From the NCBI GenBank assembly GCA_003344405.1, contig NOWV01000079.1, positions 1 through 64,000 of the forward strand: a stretch of DNA of 64,000 nucleotides, given 5' to 3'. The position numbers and the translations under genes are program-made. The notes beneath the pieces are model-generated. The model was not told the DNA's origin and did no database searches. It saw only the letters and a program-made list of their open reading frames with translations. Positions 13,108 through 26,619 of this stretch are shown here, in pieces. Each line of letters opens with the position of its first letter. Position 1 is the stretch's first letter. This stretch comes from Trichoplax sp. H2 (lineage: Eukaryota > Placozoa > Uniplacotomia > Trichoplacea).

Positions 13108-15291
13108 GGAAAATCTGACTCAATTCGCTTTTAAGTCCTCTAAGCGGTATTAATTAGCTTAGGTTACTAGTAAAGGCGGAAGTGGTAATTTTCTCTATGC
13201 TTTCTTTTCTTCTTGTTAACTTCCATGCATGATTACCGTTGGCAAGGGTTAACTGTCTGAAATTTAATCGTGTCTTTTCATTCCACATCGAAACAATTGA
13301 CTGCCAATAATATTGTTTTGGACTCTTTTGATTGTGATCGTCTCTCATGCTTTATTAAATTTAGAAATTTTAATTAAAACTCGTAAAAAATGTGATGTAC
13401 TAGTAATCCAATTGTCTTGGAAATTTGAAAAAAAAGATTCTTTGCATTCGCTATGGTTTATGGGCTAATTTGATCGTAATTTTCCTTAAAAATATTCGAA
13501 TGGAATTGCCTATCAGGTTAGAGCTTGAACTACTGTAGGTGTCAAAGAGCTCTACCGACAATTATCCTGTATTTAGCTATCAATAATTTGATCATTGAAA
13601 TATCCTTAGGAGTGCTAACTTAATGTGAGTGTATAAGTCAAACTTATTGGAATAATACAAGAAATATCAACCATGATTTTGCACGGTTAAATATTTCGTT
13701 AAACGCTTTCGCGTCTTTTCGCTTTATTTGTCTTCCCAATAATTAATTAATATTTCAAAGTCAATTATCATCCTATCCATAAATTTTCTTTAACTGCTTT
13801 AAAAAGTTGTGCTAATCAAGTAGACTTCGAGTTAAAGATAAAATCAACTATTAGATTTTAATCTGTATTAAGAGTTACCATTTTCGATAGTTGCTAGAAT
13901 TAATCGTAGACAACTTGTAGTGATCTTATTATTGTTAAATATCGTGTGCTATCGATTTCAAATTTTAGTTGTAGCAGTTTCTACGTCATGATAGGAAAAG
14001 ATTGATCCAATTTATGATCAAGAAATCGTTACATAGGGCATACGTTTATGCAACTGATAACTTGAGAGGTTTCGATTCTTATAACAATCTCTTAATTTAT
14101 TATTGTTGAATGAAATTAAATAAATTACCTTCGACTGACGACTTTATTTGAGTTATAAATGTTAAAATATAATACAGCTAAAATATAATTTCGCTTTATC
14201 TCATCAATGCATAAACTTCTGATATAGCAAATGATGCTAATGTTTGCCAATTGAGGCTTGTTCTAATCTTGCAACATCGATTCAATATAAAAATAAAAGT
14301 ATCTTTAGCGACTCTAAAATGTTTTAACGGTATACTCGTAGTCGGATATGCTCGTTCTTTGTTGATAGCGAAAGGAAATTCTGTTGATATTTAGTGGGTG
14401 AACCAGAATGCGATTTTTGAGCATTAAATGAAATGTAATCTTTTCGTAACGGTTGAGTCTTCTATTTTTGAAATGTATGCATAAATGTAGACTAATAAGT
14501 TGTTCTCAGAAAATTAATGTTGATATGCTTGATAGAATAAAAGGATAAGGTGCTAGAGCAACGTTACAGCACAAGTGCGCTTTAGCATTCTCAGAAATAT
14601 CGAAATCGATATGATCTAGCAGGACATTCTCAGCATACTAAGGCTACAGAAATGTTAAAAATAACAGTGAGAGTATCTACTATTCATATCGTCAAATTTG
14701 CAAAAAAAGTGTTCTGTCCTAGCTTGAATTTTACTGACACGCTAGGATTAATTTCTACGAATTCGTTAAGCATCAAGTATTTTTTCCAATTACCACAAAC
14801 TATCAAAGAATGTCTAGCTTTGCAGTTTCTGTTTTTTGCTTTCGAATTATTGTTCATCGATCAGTTTATTTGCTAATAATTGATACTTATACTACAGAAA
14901 CAAAGTTTAATGATATAATAGCTATCAAGAATCAATTTAAAGCGCTACTTAAATTTTACCTTTCAATTTCTGGATATCATAAATTGCTAATCCCTAAGTA
15001 TCTGACCAAATATTACAAGTTAGGGTTAGAATTGAATAGATAATTAAATATCGTATCAAAATGCAAAAATACGAAAATGCTTATTGGAAAGAATATTCAT
15101 TGTTAAGTAACAGATACACTGAAGCCGTATTATGCTTTTGTGAAAATATTTTATTCGAAACTTGTGTTCGGTCACTAGCTAATAGATCAATTCGATCGTA
15201 AAAAAGGAAATTTTTCAGTTGAAGGTATATATAATACAAAGTGAAAAATATAAAATATCTTAAAAACTATTCAATTTATTTGGTGTCGAAA
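13108..15291. other. Intergenic region between convergent genes
   Basis: This lies between the stop of the plus-strand receptor-like gene and the stop of the minus-strand LRR gene, so it holds two 3' ends. Short frames (for example 13154-13348 minus, 14652-15043 plus) show no family motif or splice partner. No RNA gene or strong repeat was seen. Confidence 0.5.
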
Positions 15292-18200
15292 TTAAGATTC
15301 TTCCATCGCTTTATATATAAGTGATTCTGCTACTTGATTATAATAGATACGACAATATGGTGAGCAAGATCGAAATATTAAAGGTAAGGTATGCACACCA
15401 AACATTCGTCCTGCAGGGCGAATAACTTTTAACCCCTCGCCATAAATTGGTCCTCCACAGCAAAGGCACTGACGTTCCCTAAATAACGTGAGAAAATCAT
15501 AAAATTATTATATTTTAATACATGATGTCTAACTAGATAAATTCAAAGAGGAAATAAATATATTTCATTAATGATGTTGTTTACTAATGTCTGTTTAAGT
15601 ATGCGCATTGATTTTTAAATACTAGAAAATGACAACTTGGAATAATGTGTACCACAGAATGAAAATTAAATTATATACAACTATATGTCATCTGTTTACA
15701 GGAAAATTGTAGCTAGATTACCAGGGTAACATCCCTAAATTAAAGCTGTCATATTAGATTTTATCGGAGAATTAGTGTTACAATACTAATTAAAATAGAC
15801 ATACTTGCTTAGTATTTCTTCAATATTTTCTGGCAGAGATTGGTATCTTAGATGGAGTCCACTTTGGCGAAAGACGATTGCTGTTATATCCTTTAAAGGC
15901 TGCAAAGTCCAAATTCATTATTTAATTGCGAGATTAGATCATACATAGTAAATTAATTTTTGCTCATTGTATATAGACTCTAGGCTAGTAAGATATCAAA
16001 ATGAATTTACAGTATTAATTTCAGTCAAAACCTGATTAAAATAGTATTTGAATATTTTGTTAAATTTTTTTACAAAATACAGATACCTGCGGATCATTTT
16101 TAGTATAATTAGCCCAGAATAGTGGATGGATGTAGTTATTGGCAATATACAAATGTTTGAGATCTAAATTCATGACATCGCATGGTAAAGCAACAATTTC
16201 ATTTCCTTCCAAGTTTAAAATCCGAAGATTTCTATTTATTGTGAGAATATGATAGTATTATCCAAATTTTATGACTAGAAATCCACAATAAATGACTTGA
16301 ATAAATTTTTGATATAGACTAATATTAATTATAAAATATCGCAAAATTTAATTACTGGAGCTTTCCAATGTTTGGGTGAATTTCAGATATTCGATTGTAT
16401 GAAAAATCCAAATGATCAAGTTCCTTAATATTGTAAATGCTAAACAATTCGTTGTCATGCTTATGAGAAAGGGTTAAATTTTTTGATAAAAAGGCAGCAA
16501 TTACCGCTACAAAATTCAATCTTAATGTAGGAAGAATCTATAATCTCAAAACGAAAACATGACGGTCTTTACCTTTCCGGTAAACTATTCAATAAGCAGT
16601 GAGATGCGCCTAACGTTTTAAGGTTGGATAGCCTGTCAATGTCTGTAGTTACGATTAATAATTAGTTTTATACTATTTCAATCACATCATTGTTAAGATC
16701 ATATCAACAAATTTTATCGGGTAGAAGAAAGCAATCTATATTGTTTTCAATAACCTTTACCTGTAGGAATTTCCGGAATTGGGTTATTTCTTAAATAAAG
16801 TACTTCAAGATATTTTAATTCGTATAACTCCGAAGGAAATTCCTGGAATTTGATCATTAATATGATAATCTAAGAAGATATGGCTCAAGCTTAAAAGTAA
16901 TCATCTTCAAAACATATTCTTACCGTAAAATTATTAAATGACAAATTTAACCAACGTAATGTTTGGAAAACAGGTGATAAATTAGGTAAGGAGCTTATAA
17001 AATAGGCCTGTACAGATGTTAAGTTCATTTAAGATTTGAATGGTTCATAAATTATGAAAAGATATGTTTACACAAGCATTTACCTTTAAACTTAGAGAGA
17101 ATCCTTTTGCTTGGATCATGCAATTAAATACCGCAGCTTCTGATGGATTGACATCTAAATTACCTTCCATCGCTATTACAAGAATTTTAGAATAAATATT
17201 ATTAAAAAGGTAGCGTAGTATAACTGATGGTATTATTATTACTATTCAATTAATTAATTAGATTGAACCTAAGAGAGGAAAATTCGCGTCTAGATCTTGG
17301 CTTTGCTCGTTTTTGGATTCATTTAGTTTGGACATGTATTCTGATTCAGTATGAGCGTCCACTTTCCTGATTAATTTTTTAAGCGTCAGTATATCGAATG
17401 TACAGGTCTAAGTTGACCATTTGTAAATAATTTTTTTTGAATAAAAACTATTAACAAACCAAGATGATGAACTTCTTGTATAACTTATGCTACTTGCACC
17501 AGGTGTGGCAGCATGCCCTCTAATATATTCATCTAACTGTTCTTTCTTAGATTCTACATTAAAAATTTAATATTATTTGTAAACTTGAATTAGCTAAATT
17601 TCTTTACGCTATTTATTATAGCTTTATGCTTATTACCAACCTATTAGCAATTGCTTATATGGCCGACGTGGAAGCTTAACAGCTGGTAAGTCGACTAATG
17701 AAAATAACAAAGTGGCTGAGAAATTGACAATAAATACCCTACAATGACTGCGGCCATATTTATTAATTGTATGATATCAAAGGAACTACAAAGTCCAAAG
17801 AAATTTTTTTTTAATGTCGATAAGAATTGCCACAAAAATAATTGTAATCCTATCAGTCTCAAAAAGCCTCTATGAAATAAACTTTAGCGGAGCATACGTA
17901 CTTTATAAGCTTCGACATAATCTATGCTGGTAAATCAATGTAATGGTAGACATGCGTAAAATTATTGACAACTGCAGACTAATGTGACAAACTGTCAACA
18001 AAACCTTCTGAAGCTTACTGTCATCAACGGAAACTTGAGCAGGCTTCAGAGTTTTATTTGAATTTCGGGCAAAAATGGCTACCATTTCATCATAATTCTT
18101 TTTTGATAACATTAAGCTACGAGCAACAATCGTTAAATCGTTACCCTCCACCTGTTTGGGATTAAGTTTGAAATCATCAAGAGTGAATATTGGGTTGGAT

Positions 18201-18646
18201 TTAATAAATACGCCATATTGGTCTTGATAGTTAAATTTCGCAGTAGGTTTTGTTGGTTTTGTATAACGACGTCTTGGTAAAGGATCGGGACCAGCTTCTT
18301 TCACAAATTCGATATCCTCTAATGTTAAACTTTGAAGAAGCTTATTTCCAACTATGCTAGTTTCTTCAACGAAGGAAGTATGTGGCGTAGGAGCTCCAAT
18401 ATCTGCTTGGTTTTCATCTAGATAAGCTGCTTGATCTTCTGCTTTATCTTCTGCTAGAACATGTACTTGATGCTGTTTGTCGCTTAACTTACTATCCGCA
18501 ATTGATAAAGAATCGCTCGATATAGTTGTTATATTGGGTGATTTTACCTGAGATTCAGTTGATGTTATTTCTTTTGTAGCACCTAACGTAGGCGGCAAAC
18601 TTTTAGCAGGTGCTAAAGGACGACGCAGTAGTTTACTTTTAGCCAT
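15292..18646 (-). CDS. Leucine-rich repeat protein with Cys-rich C-terminus
   Basis: ATG at 18646. Exons (minus, 5' to 3'): 18646-18019, 17682-17641, 17553-17456, 17407-17269, 17172-17084, 17007-16924, 16842-16761, 16642-16573, 16537-16505 (tentative), 16459-16356, 16231-16087, 15899-15805, 15478-15292 (TAA). About 600 residues. The first ~210 are Ser/Thr/Lys-rich and probably disordered. After a linker come at least five LRRs of the LxxLxxLxLxxN type (LRWLNLSFNN, LEVLYLRNN, LDHLDFSYNR, LRILNLEGN, LKHLYIANN). The last ~60 residues hold a CLCCGG motif followed by CSPYC, a possible metal site. Such proteins are usually intracellular scaffolds; no signal or membrane segment is visible. Length and layout recall LRRC63-type proteins, but I do not assign the name. 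The junction between exons 8 and 9 does not keep phase, so a short piece there is unresolved. The exon 4 (17407-17269) donor GTTCAA is weak. Confidence 0.85.
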
Positions 18647-21600
18647 AACTAACTAAACTTAGACTCTCAACATCATAATATCATTGTCTTAAATGAAACT
18701 CTTAGTATTTCTCAAGTATTTCATATCGCCAAATAATTTATACTTTTACCGTAAATGGTCAAAGCTCATAATAAATTACGAAAAATAGCATAACGAAATA
18801 AAATTTCGAGTTAAGGCCTCAATTGCCTTTTGTATATCAAACAGTTTTGTAATCTTTGTTGATAGCAGCGAAATCTATTATGTTAAGACCGAAGTGAAAT
18901 TATGAAATTAAAGTTTTAATTGTGCTATACACCAGATTCTGCGATGTAATAATCAGTGTAAAACAATCTAAATAAGCCAACAGTAAAGATTCTCGATTTC
19001 ATGTAACATACGTAGTAAGCAAATGCTAATGTTGTTTATTTCCAATCGAAAAGAAATGTTGAAATTGATGACTTTCGATGTAAGAAATTGATAATAACAC
19101 TTATTTCTTCCAAACAGGCAACCAGTAGAGTTGAGCCTGCGCCTGCCAAATAATTGATAAGCCTTTGGATAAATCAAGTGGATTCAATATCATTAAGAAC
19201 AGCAGATTTAGCTGTATGTTTGTTGGAGATCGAGCTGCTAAAGACATAGAGTAACGAGGCCTATCTTCATATTTTTGCTTATGTTACCATGGTTACCGCC
19301 ATCATAAGTTTTCTTTCGATAGCATACTGTAGGCAAAATGATGGCTTGTTAGACTGCGCATGCTTTAAGAGATAATTAGGTAAGATTCGTCACAGTAATA
19401 CATGTTAGTTGGAAAGTAAGCATAGCTAAAATAGCGACGTATACATCCAATTTAGGTTAAAGTAGCTCAATTGCCTAGTTGCTTAGCTATATCTGGTTCT
19501 CTGTAAATTTCTTGATAGTTATTCACTTTATGTTTACACCATCAACAGAAGTCCGTACTACACGTTGATGTTAATTTAATTTAATATCATACAAATTTTT
19601 ATTAGTACTAAAATCGCTCAAAGGAACATCATGGGTAACGATAATAAGCATTATGCTTTTTTCAAGCTATTATATGTTTGCAGCTCAACGTTACAAATGA
19701 TTTAAAATTTTAAATAAACTCTAAATATTGCTTTAATATTACTCGATTTTTAATTACACACAATTATAGAAAATTGTTGGTCAGCAATTACCTAGATTGC
19801 TTGTAGTAGGTATAGTCATAGAAGTGTTCAATTATAATAAGAATTCATTATAATGGATAAAGTCATATCACCAAATAAATCAATAATTACAAACTACAGA
19901 AAATTGATTCAAACAATTTTATGGCAATCAAGTAGTTTTAAAATTTTGCTCAATATTAGTAAGCACAGTTTTAGTCCTATATTAAATAAAGACTTTGGTA
20001 AGATTATAATAATTAAAATAACATTGACACTATATCGTGCAAATAGAAGTACACTATCTTTTCTATTAGTATAATGCATATTTTCGATTAATGAATGCAA
20101 AAATAGTTATCTACTTATTCAGAAGCTGTTGTTGCAGCTCTAAATACCTGTAGCTAGTTCTATTCGAAATTGATATTTTTAATAAAGGATATTAAAAACT
20201 GTAATCAATAAATTAAATTCGTTCTTTTCTCTTTATACAAACTTATGGTTTTATACCTTTGGCTTGATTTAGATAAGTTTAAGAGTTCAATTACACGTTA
20301 TGCTACATTACTGATAAACTACTGCTCAAACTTGCAACTGTTGCATGTCACAACTCAGTATTTGGAACAAGAAAAACACAAAGTCAAGTTTTGAACTAAA
20401 GTCGTTAACAACAATTATCTTTATTTAAGAGAAACTCTGACTATATAGAAAACTTCTATGTATTAAGAAGTTATTATTGCTATCTTTATCTCCTAATTTA
20501 GAGTTTATCACTCTTGTAAATATGTAAACAGATTTTCTTCCTGTATACCACTTTTTCTAAGATTCTTGTCTAAGACAACCGTCGCTGACTATAACATCAA
20601 ACATGTAATCATGATTACATTATCGAAATACTCTAATACTAGTTTTATTAAATTTATTATCAATAAAGTATCGGTATATTAGCAAATGCATAAAAATCTC
20701 CTAAAAGCATAAATGTCCTATTTTAAGAACTATTTTTACTAAAGTACAATTTAATGTCCAAAATTATAAAATTTATACTTTAAAATACTAATGGTATTGT
20801 AACTCTGCAACCTTGCCACACTGTTTTAGCTTCAGTTAGCAAAATCTATATTTATGATTTAATTACGAAAGAATTTAATTAATATCTGAGTAACAATATA
20901 TTTAGATATAAACTAGAATAACGGTATAATCTTATGATCCTACAGTCCTATTGAATTTTTTATGAGTTGTGAAGACCATTGAAACTTCATTACAAAATTT
21001 AAATTTTTTACAGAAAACTAAATATTTTCATATCATGAGGCCTCTTATATGATGGCATCAACTATCTTATCGCATATTGCGATGTTTTGGAAGATTTGTG
21101 TTATCATATTTGCAGAAACTTCTTGATAATTATTTTATTAAAATAGTAGTTTTTATTGCAAGTAGTAAGGGAAGAAAACTATATTAGGTGATGGTGTGCA
21201 TAACGACGTGACTAATCAAATAGTAGTGACTATGTAAAGTAAGTAAAGCGAGCAATCTTGCCGCATAACTAGCAAAACCAACCAATGATGCAAGTTTATG
21301 CTTTTATTATGTAAGAAGCACAACTGGAAGACAGTACTTGTAAACACGAATGGCTAATAAGAACATTTTACTTCTGTGTTAAGGCAATTCTACGATATCT
21401 TAAAAGAACATACAACGATATTAAAATGTAAATTGTTAATTATTATAGATTATACATTTATGAGGTTGAGCTATAGTGAAGAAGAGAAAAATTCTTACTA
21501 AGAATATTTTATACCGTATTTAGAAACATATACTACAAATACTGCTTTCAGAACAAATGCTATTTGAAACTATCACGTATATTAGGTACGCTAGATTTCA

Positions 21601-22579
21601 TTTACTTGATGTTCCATAGCAATAGAGAAGTTTTTGCATAACTGCAGTATTAATTACGGGTCGGAGCGTGATTTTAGAAAGAAGAATGACGCTACACTTC
21701 AGCAGAGCAATAACAAATTCAAGAAGTACTGTACCAATATTATTAACAGGTATAGGTTAACTAATATGTGCATAACATCAATTATCTTAATGAGACGGAT
21801 GCTATTCAGTAGAGATGGCTTTAATAAGATAATTATCATCATGATCTACCGAACAAGGAAAAATTGTGATTTGTTCTGATCAAAATAGAGTTGGCATGCG
21901 CCGATGACAAGGAATCTGAATTGCATGTAGCAATTTCATGGTGATATTGTCGTAAACGTAAGTAACGCCATTTTGTCGATCTGTAATAATATCCTCTTTA
22001 ACTAGCATAAAGTATTTTAAGGTAGACGATGATAGAAGGTATAAAAGATTTTATTGAGATACAAGTTATAGGCTAACAATGATATGGTTGTTATAGATAA
22101 GGTATTTGAGATAGCAGGAACGTAGGAACTGACTAACGAGTTAGCTTACAAGGGTATTTATAGGTTTTAGATGAGATTGAGATAATGTCATTATATGTAT
22201 AGCATGCCGTCTATATGTCGTCATGATGTCGTACATTATGAATGTAATGCAATACAGTACTTAAATGGTATATGATAAGTATTCGTATATTAGGATATTA
22301 CTATACTAAGTATCTTCTATATAAGATCATAATGTTACAGATCAAGTGCTATAAAATGTTTATTTGGCCATAAATCAGGAGCATACCATAAGCCTAATCT
22401 GGTGCTAAGCCTTAGATAATTTAGATCGCTTCCTTTCATTTAGGGTTGCAAGTCTTTGTTTAGCAACTAACAATTAAGAGCTATGATTAAAACACAATAT
22501 TCAGCTACAATTACCGTAATTTATAACTGAAATTATTTGCTCAATAATTTATTCTTTTACCAGAATTTTCTTTTTTTTC
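18647..22579. other. Gene-poor AT-rich stretch
   Basis: The left end should contain the promoter of the minus-strand LRR gene. The rest has only short frames in all six readings (for example 18968-19177, 19853-20074, 21634-21879) with no motif, splice partner or codon pattern that supports a gene. No RNA gene or clear tandem array was seen. Confidence 0.5.
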
Positions 22580-23735
22580 AATTAAAAATAATCCCTTACC
22601 CCTTCTGGGGCATACATAGCCTGAAGAAATGTTAATCATTCAATATTTGCAACAAATCTCTAGACAGCAAATATAGTCTTATAAAGTCGCAAATTGAAAT
22701 CAGTTAGTGTTCCATACGATTATGTTAGCGTATTCTTCTCTCCAAGTATTTACGATTGCTTCAAAACTATTTCATTTTTTCGATACCACATCTTTTTTAA
22801 ATTATCATCCTTAATAGTTAGAATTTTGATACAGCAAAATATTTAATCACTTTCCCGGTTGTAAACAAAGGTTGACTTTGGTTTATTTAAGATATCGTCA
22901 GAGCCCAACTTAACCATCTAATATTAAGGGGTAAATATATTTTAGTCAAACACCATCATAAAGTGAGAAAACTTGAATAGAGCAGTAGCTCACTAGTAAT
23001 ATCTGAATTTATGTTACTTCCGTGTTATTAATAATAAGAAGAAATAAAAAGATAAATTTAGCGAAGTTGTTGGTTGTAACTGTTCCATTTAACTTTGTTA
23101 TAGACAGCAATTTAAATATTATAAGATGAAAATTTAGCAAGATTTTTACCCATGGTATCCAGAATATCATGTCGGTTAATGATGCGAAGACTTTTAATAG
23201 TTTCATTCATGTCAAATTCTGATTGATTACTTTCATGCAGAATGATCAGATCATCTTTGATCGTTTTACTGCTGAACTGTCCCTTTTTGGTTTTAGCTAC
23301 CACTTGAGGATCCAATTTGCAGCTAATCTTGGCCAATCTTTGTCTATATTATTTGCTATAACATAGAATATACTTTTTGGATCTTTACGATAAAACATTA
23401 CAATAACCATTAATAATTTAGATAGAAAGCCACTAGATAATTAACAGTACCGCTTCAATTATTTTCTTCCTCAGACTCAAAAATTTATTACTGTTAACAA
23501 ATGATGCATTAATCGCATACATAATTAACGCAACCAACATTTTGAAAAAATTTTTACCACTATCAGTAATTCAATTAAGCGAACCTTATATATCTTGATA
23601 GAATGCAGTAGCAACTAGAACTTTAAAATTTTTTAGCTTTCTAGATCGTAACTGTAGTACAAAGACATTATTGCTATAATATATTAATGGATCACCTGTC
23701 ATCAATTGTTCCCTGAAATCTTGTTCCGTAGACAT
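22580..23735 (-). pseudogene. Decayed partial duplicate of the APAF-1-like gene
   Basis: Three exons match the gene at 26620-35516. Exon 1 (23735-23696) is 40 bp, the same length as the first exon of the intact gene; it starts MSTEQDFREQ (intact: MFEEQDRKNN) and ends in phase 1. Exon 2 (23382-23150) encodes a death domain (IANNIDKDWPRLA ... INRHDILDTMG) but is 233 bp against 231 bp in the intact copy. The frame breaks after WPRLA: one frame hits TAG and the remainder is in another. A third patch (22620-22580) reads AMYAPEG before a stop and matches the penultimate WD40 exon of the intact gene (AMYASIDAK, 27127-27065). The NB-ARC and most WD40 exons are missing. This is most likely a truncated tandem pseudogene; a sequencing error at the frameshift would leave a death-domain-only gene. 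Confidence 0.7.
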
Positions 23736-26619
23736 GATTTCATTTCTTAAGAATTGGTTTATCTTCGCTAAAATCAATCGTAATAAGACTGTTATGTACT
23801 TTCTTTAGTTTCAATAGTTGATGCATAAAGTATGAACTGGATGAAAGCGAGAGTATATACTTCGCACTAATCGATTTAAATAAGATATAACTACAACACT
23901 CGGATTTGGCTATTTTTATTCAAGCAATCTAGAGGATCGTTTTACGAGAATCTTAAGATTGTATTATGATGTTAGCTTATTCTCAACTATGAGCAGGTAG
24001 TCGGTACAAATTTAGGCTCCATCTAGTTACTGTACTTTCATTATTTTCCTAAAGCTACAACTGCTGCTAAGCTTTGCTTCTGATTTCGCTCGCAACAATG
24101 TTTGCAGTATTTGTACTTTTCACGTTATTTCTCAATGCTTTCATGCTGCTTCGCAATAACTACTGTATTCTTATACGGATAGTACAGTAGGCAAGATGTT
24201 CAGTTTTTATATAAGATACTAGTATCTATCTTTAAATTGCAACTGACTTAATTTCTATTGACTTATCTAACCCTCTATCATTGGTAGTTTGAGACCAACG
24301 TAATGATAAGATTGACTTCTTAACTTACGTAAGTCTGAATATCGTCTGACTGACTAATACCTTAAAGTCAACATTAAGCTAAATTAATAGATTATGCTAC
24401 AGAAAATACTACATATAGAAATTTCATTTTACGGCGTATCTGTAAAACTACGTCGGTTGTTTTTATATTTACAGTTACGAGAGTTCCGAAAATGATTTAA
24501 ATTCTCAAAAGAAAATGCCTCTGTTAACGTACAGTATATTGGACGTATTGTATGAGAACGAATTCATCCGCGGATACGGGAAATTCTGGAGGTAGTCCGA
24601 CTAATGTACTCATTGGACTACTTCTGCACAAATAATCAATATCTGACCAGTATCCGGTAGTCCTGGGTTACTCTTTATTCAGGACTAAGTAATGATCCAA
24701 AATAACATTGAATATTATTAGAAATTGCGATCTAACTGAGACAATATAGATGACGATGAATCTTATGGATGCCTAATCAATATCAACCTCTGTTTACAGA
24801 AATCGAAGTAGCATGCAAATCATCTAGCTATCATTTGGATTGTTATCTAGTTAGCATAATCACGAATTAATCTACTTTACAGTCAGTAGCGAACGATACC
24901 TTGATCGTTTTTCGCGTAGATAAATGTTCAAATCTGGAAAAATGCTGCAACTAATCCAGCGCGGATTTAGCTTTTGAGCGTAGTAGAAATCAGCAGCCAG
25001 ATAGTATTAAATAAGTAATTTGGTGTAGTAGAAATTAATAACCTTACAGTAAATAGTTAAGAGTAAACTGCAATATATACCTGACACAATAGCATACTGT
25101 ACAATGTACATGAGTAAACAGCATCGGGTGAAATATATAACGGAATACTCCAAGAGTGATTTGTAATACATTGCAATAGCTATACTGTATACTGTATGGT
25201 AGAAGCTTACTTCATTTATTTTATAAAATACTGTACGGCAAGAGGCAATTTAGCTTAATACTTTAATAGACTGTCAAGTCATTTTCAATGATAACATCGA
25301 CTTCCTCGACATTATAACAAGTGGAAAAGTAAGTCATGCTGTTTGCATTATACGAAATAACATTCAAAATATCGAATAGTTTTATATCACGAATTAGCTG
25401 ACGGTATATCAATCTCTTTTTATTGTTTATACCGTATGGATATAATTAATACGCTGTTTCTAACGCATACATTTGGCGTTTTACCGCATGCAACTTTTTT
25501 TCATCCCGTTAATCGTGCATAATTATAATAAATTGGCGGCTTAACGGTACAGAAAGTACATAATAGTGCGCCTTTAATTAACATTTTGACATTCGCACCG
25601 TCATATTTGGCGTAATACAGTGTATCACTCTCTTTTTATATTTAATACTACATGGTTATGATTTGCAATTCGTTTTGAATGCACACATTTGGCGTTTTAC
25701 TACGCTGAATACTCTTTCAATACTGCTAATACTGCATGCTCATACTGTAATAATTAATTTAGCGGTTTTACTGTGGATCAGAACACAGTATGGACACACG
25801 TGAATTACTGCACTCAGTTTGCTAGGTACACATTCTTCAAGTTACGGTTATACTGTATCCAATGAACTGCTTAGTTTACGTGTCACAAACGAAATAAAGA
25901 CTTATCCATTTCACAGAGGTAATAGATTGTAACTTTCTATTGCGCTAAGCGATCCTCATCAGGCGTAAACAATTTATGAAACGAATCTTAAGGTCTGAAT
26001 TAGAATTGACTTCAAGGGTAAAATAAGCACTTTTTGAGGTAATAATATCACCTAGCAAGGTACCAAAACATTCTGAGTGCTAATCTTCGGAATGATAAGA
26101 TGAACTATAGTAGCAATAGCATTATTTGATTAATTAAAATGGATGCAACCAGCTAGTAAATATGGTAGTAAAATTGAAATGGAAAGAAAAGGTCACTAGA
26201 TAGTAACAGCTTTTATTACAATTTATTGGGAGTCTAATGCTAACAGAGAATAAGAACTAACTATTACCAGCAAGATTTCGCTTTATATACAAACGGCAAA
26301 AATCATCAGCCGTCTTACAAGTTTGTAGCTTCCTAATTAATACAATAGGAGCTTCTACTAACACTATAGTGCCTTACATTATCGTCTGTCTTTCCAAATG
26401 CAGCATAGTTAACAACTGATTACATTGTTCAGATATACTTTTAGTCGATAACACTATCATAATCATCAAGATAGATAAGACATCTCTACCAATATAGGAT
26501 TTCCTATATTAACGTCAATAGCTATTTAACTTAATTAATTTCACTAACGCTACAAAATTCATTAAGCAAGCACTGAAGGATATTATATAAAAGCCGTCAA
26601 TATTTTTGTTCATTCAAAC
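23736..26619. other. Intergenic stretch with diverged repeats
   Basis: No coding exon could be supported. About 24.0-25.4 kb is rich in short words such as TACTGTA, TACAGTA and ATACTGTAT on both strands. From about 25.4 kb there is a diverged tandem duplication, listed separately. The rest, up to the 3' end of the APAF-1-like gene, has frequent stops and no motif. Confidence 0.5.
25400..25785. repeat. Diverged tandem duplication (~220-bp unit)
   Basis: Two copies share the order ATCAATCTCTTTTTAT / ATCACTCTCTTTTTAT, GCATACATTTGGCGTTTTAC / GCACACATTTGGCGTTTTAC, then a TAATAAATT...GCGGxTTxAC block. Copy 1 starts near 25405 and copy 2 near 25620. The core ATTTGGCG also recurs at about 25600. Non-coding; possibly an old mobile element or satellite remnant. 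Confidence 0.6.

Noticed and set aside
13154-13348. 64-codon minus-strand ATG frame just after the receptor stop
   Set aside because: No motif and no neighbouring exon; most likely antisense to the 3' UTR.
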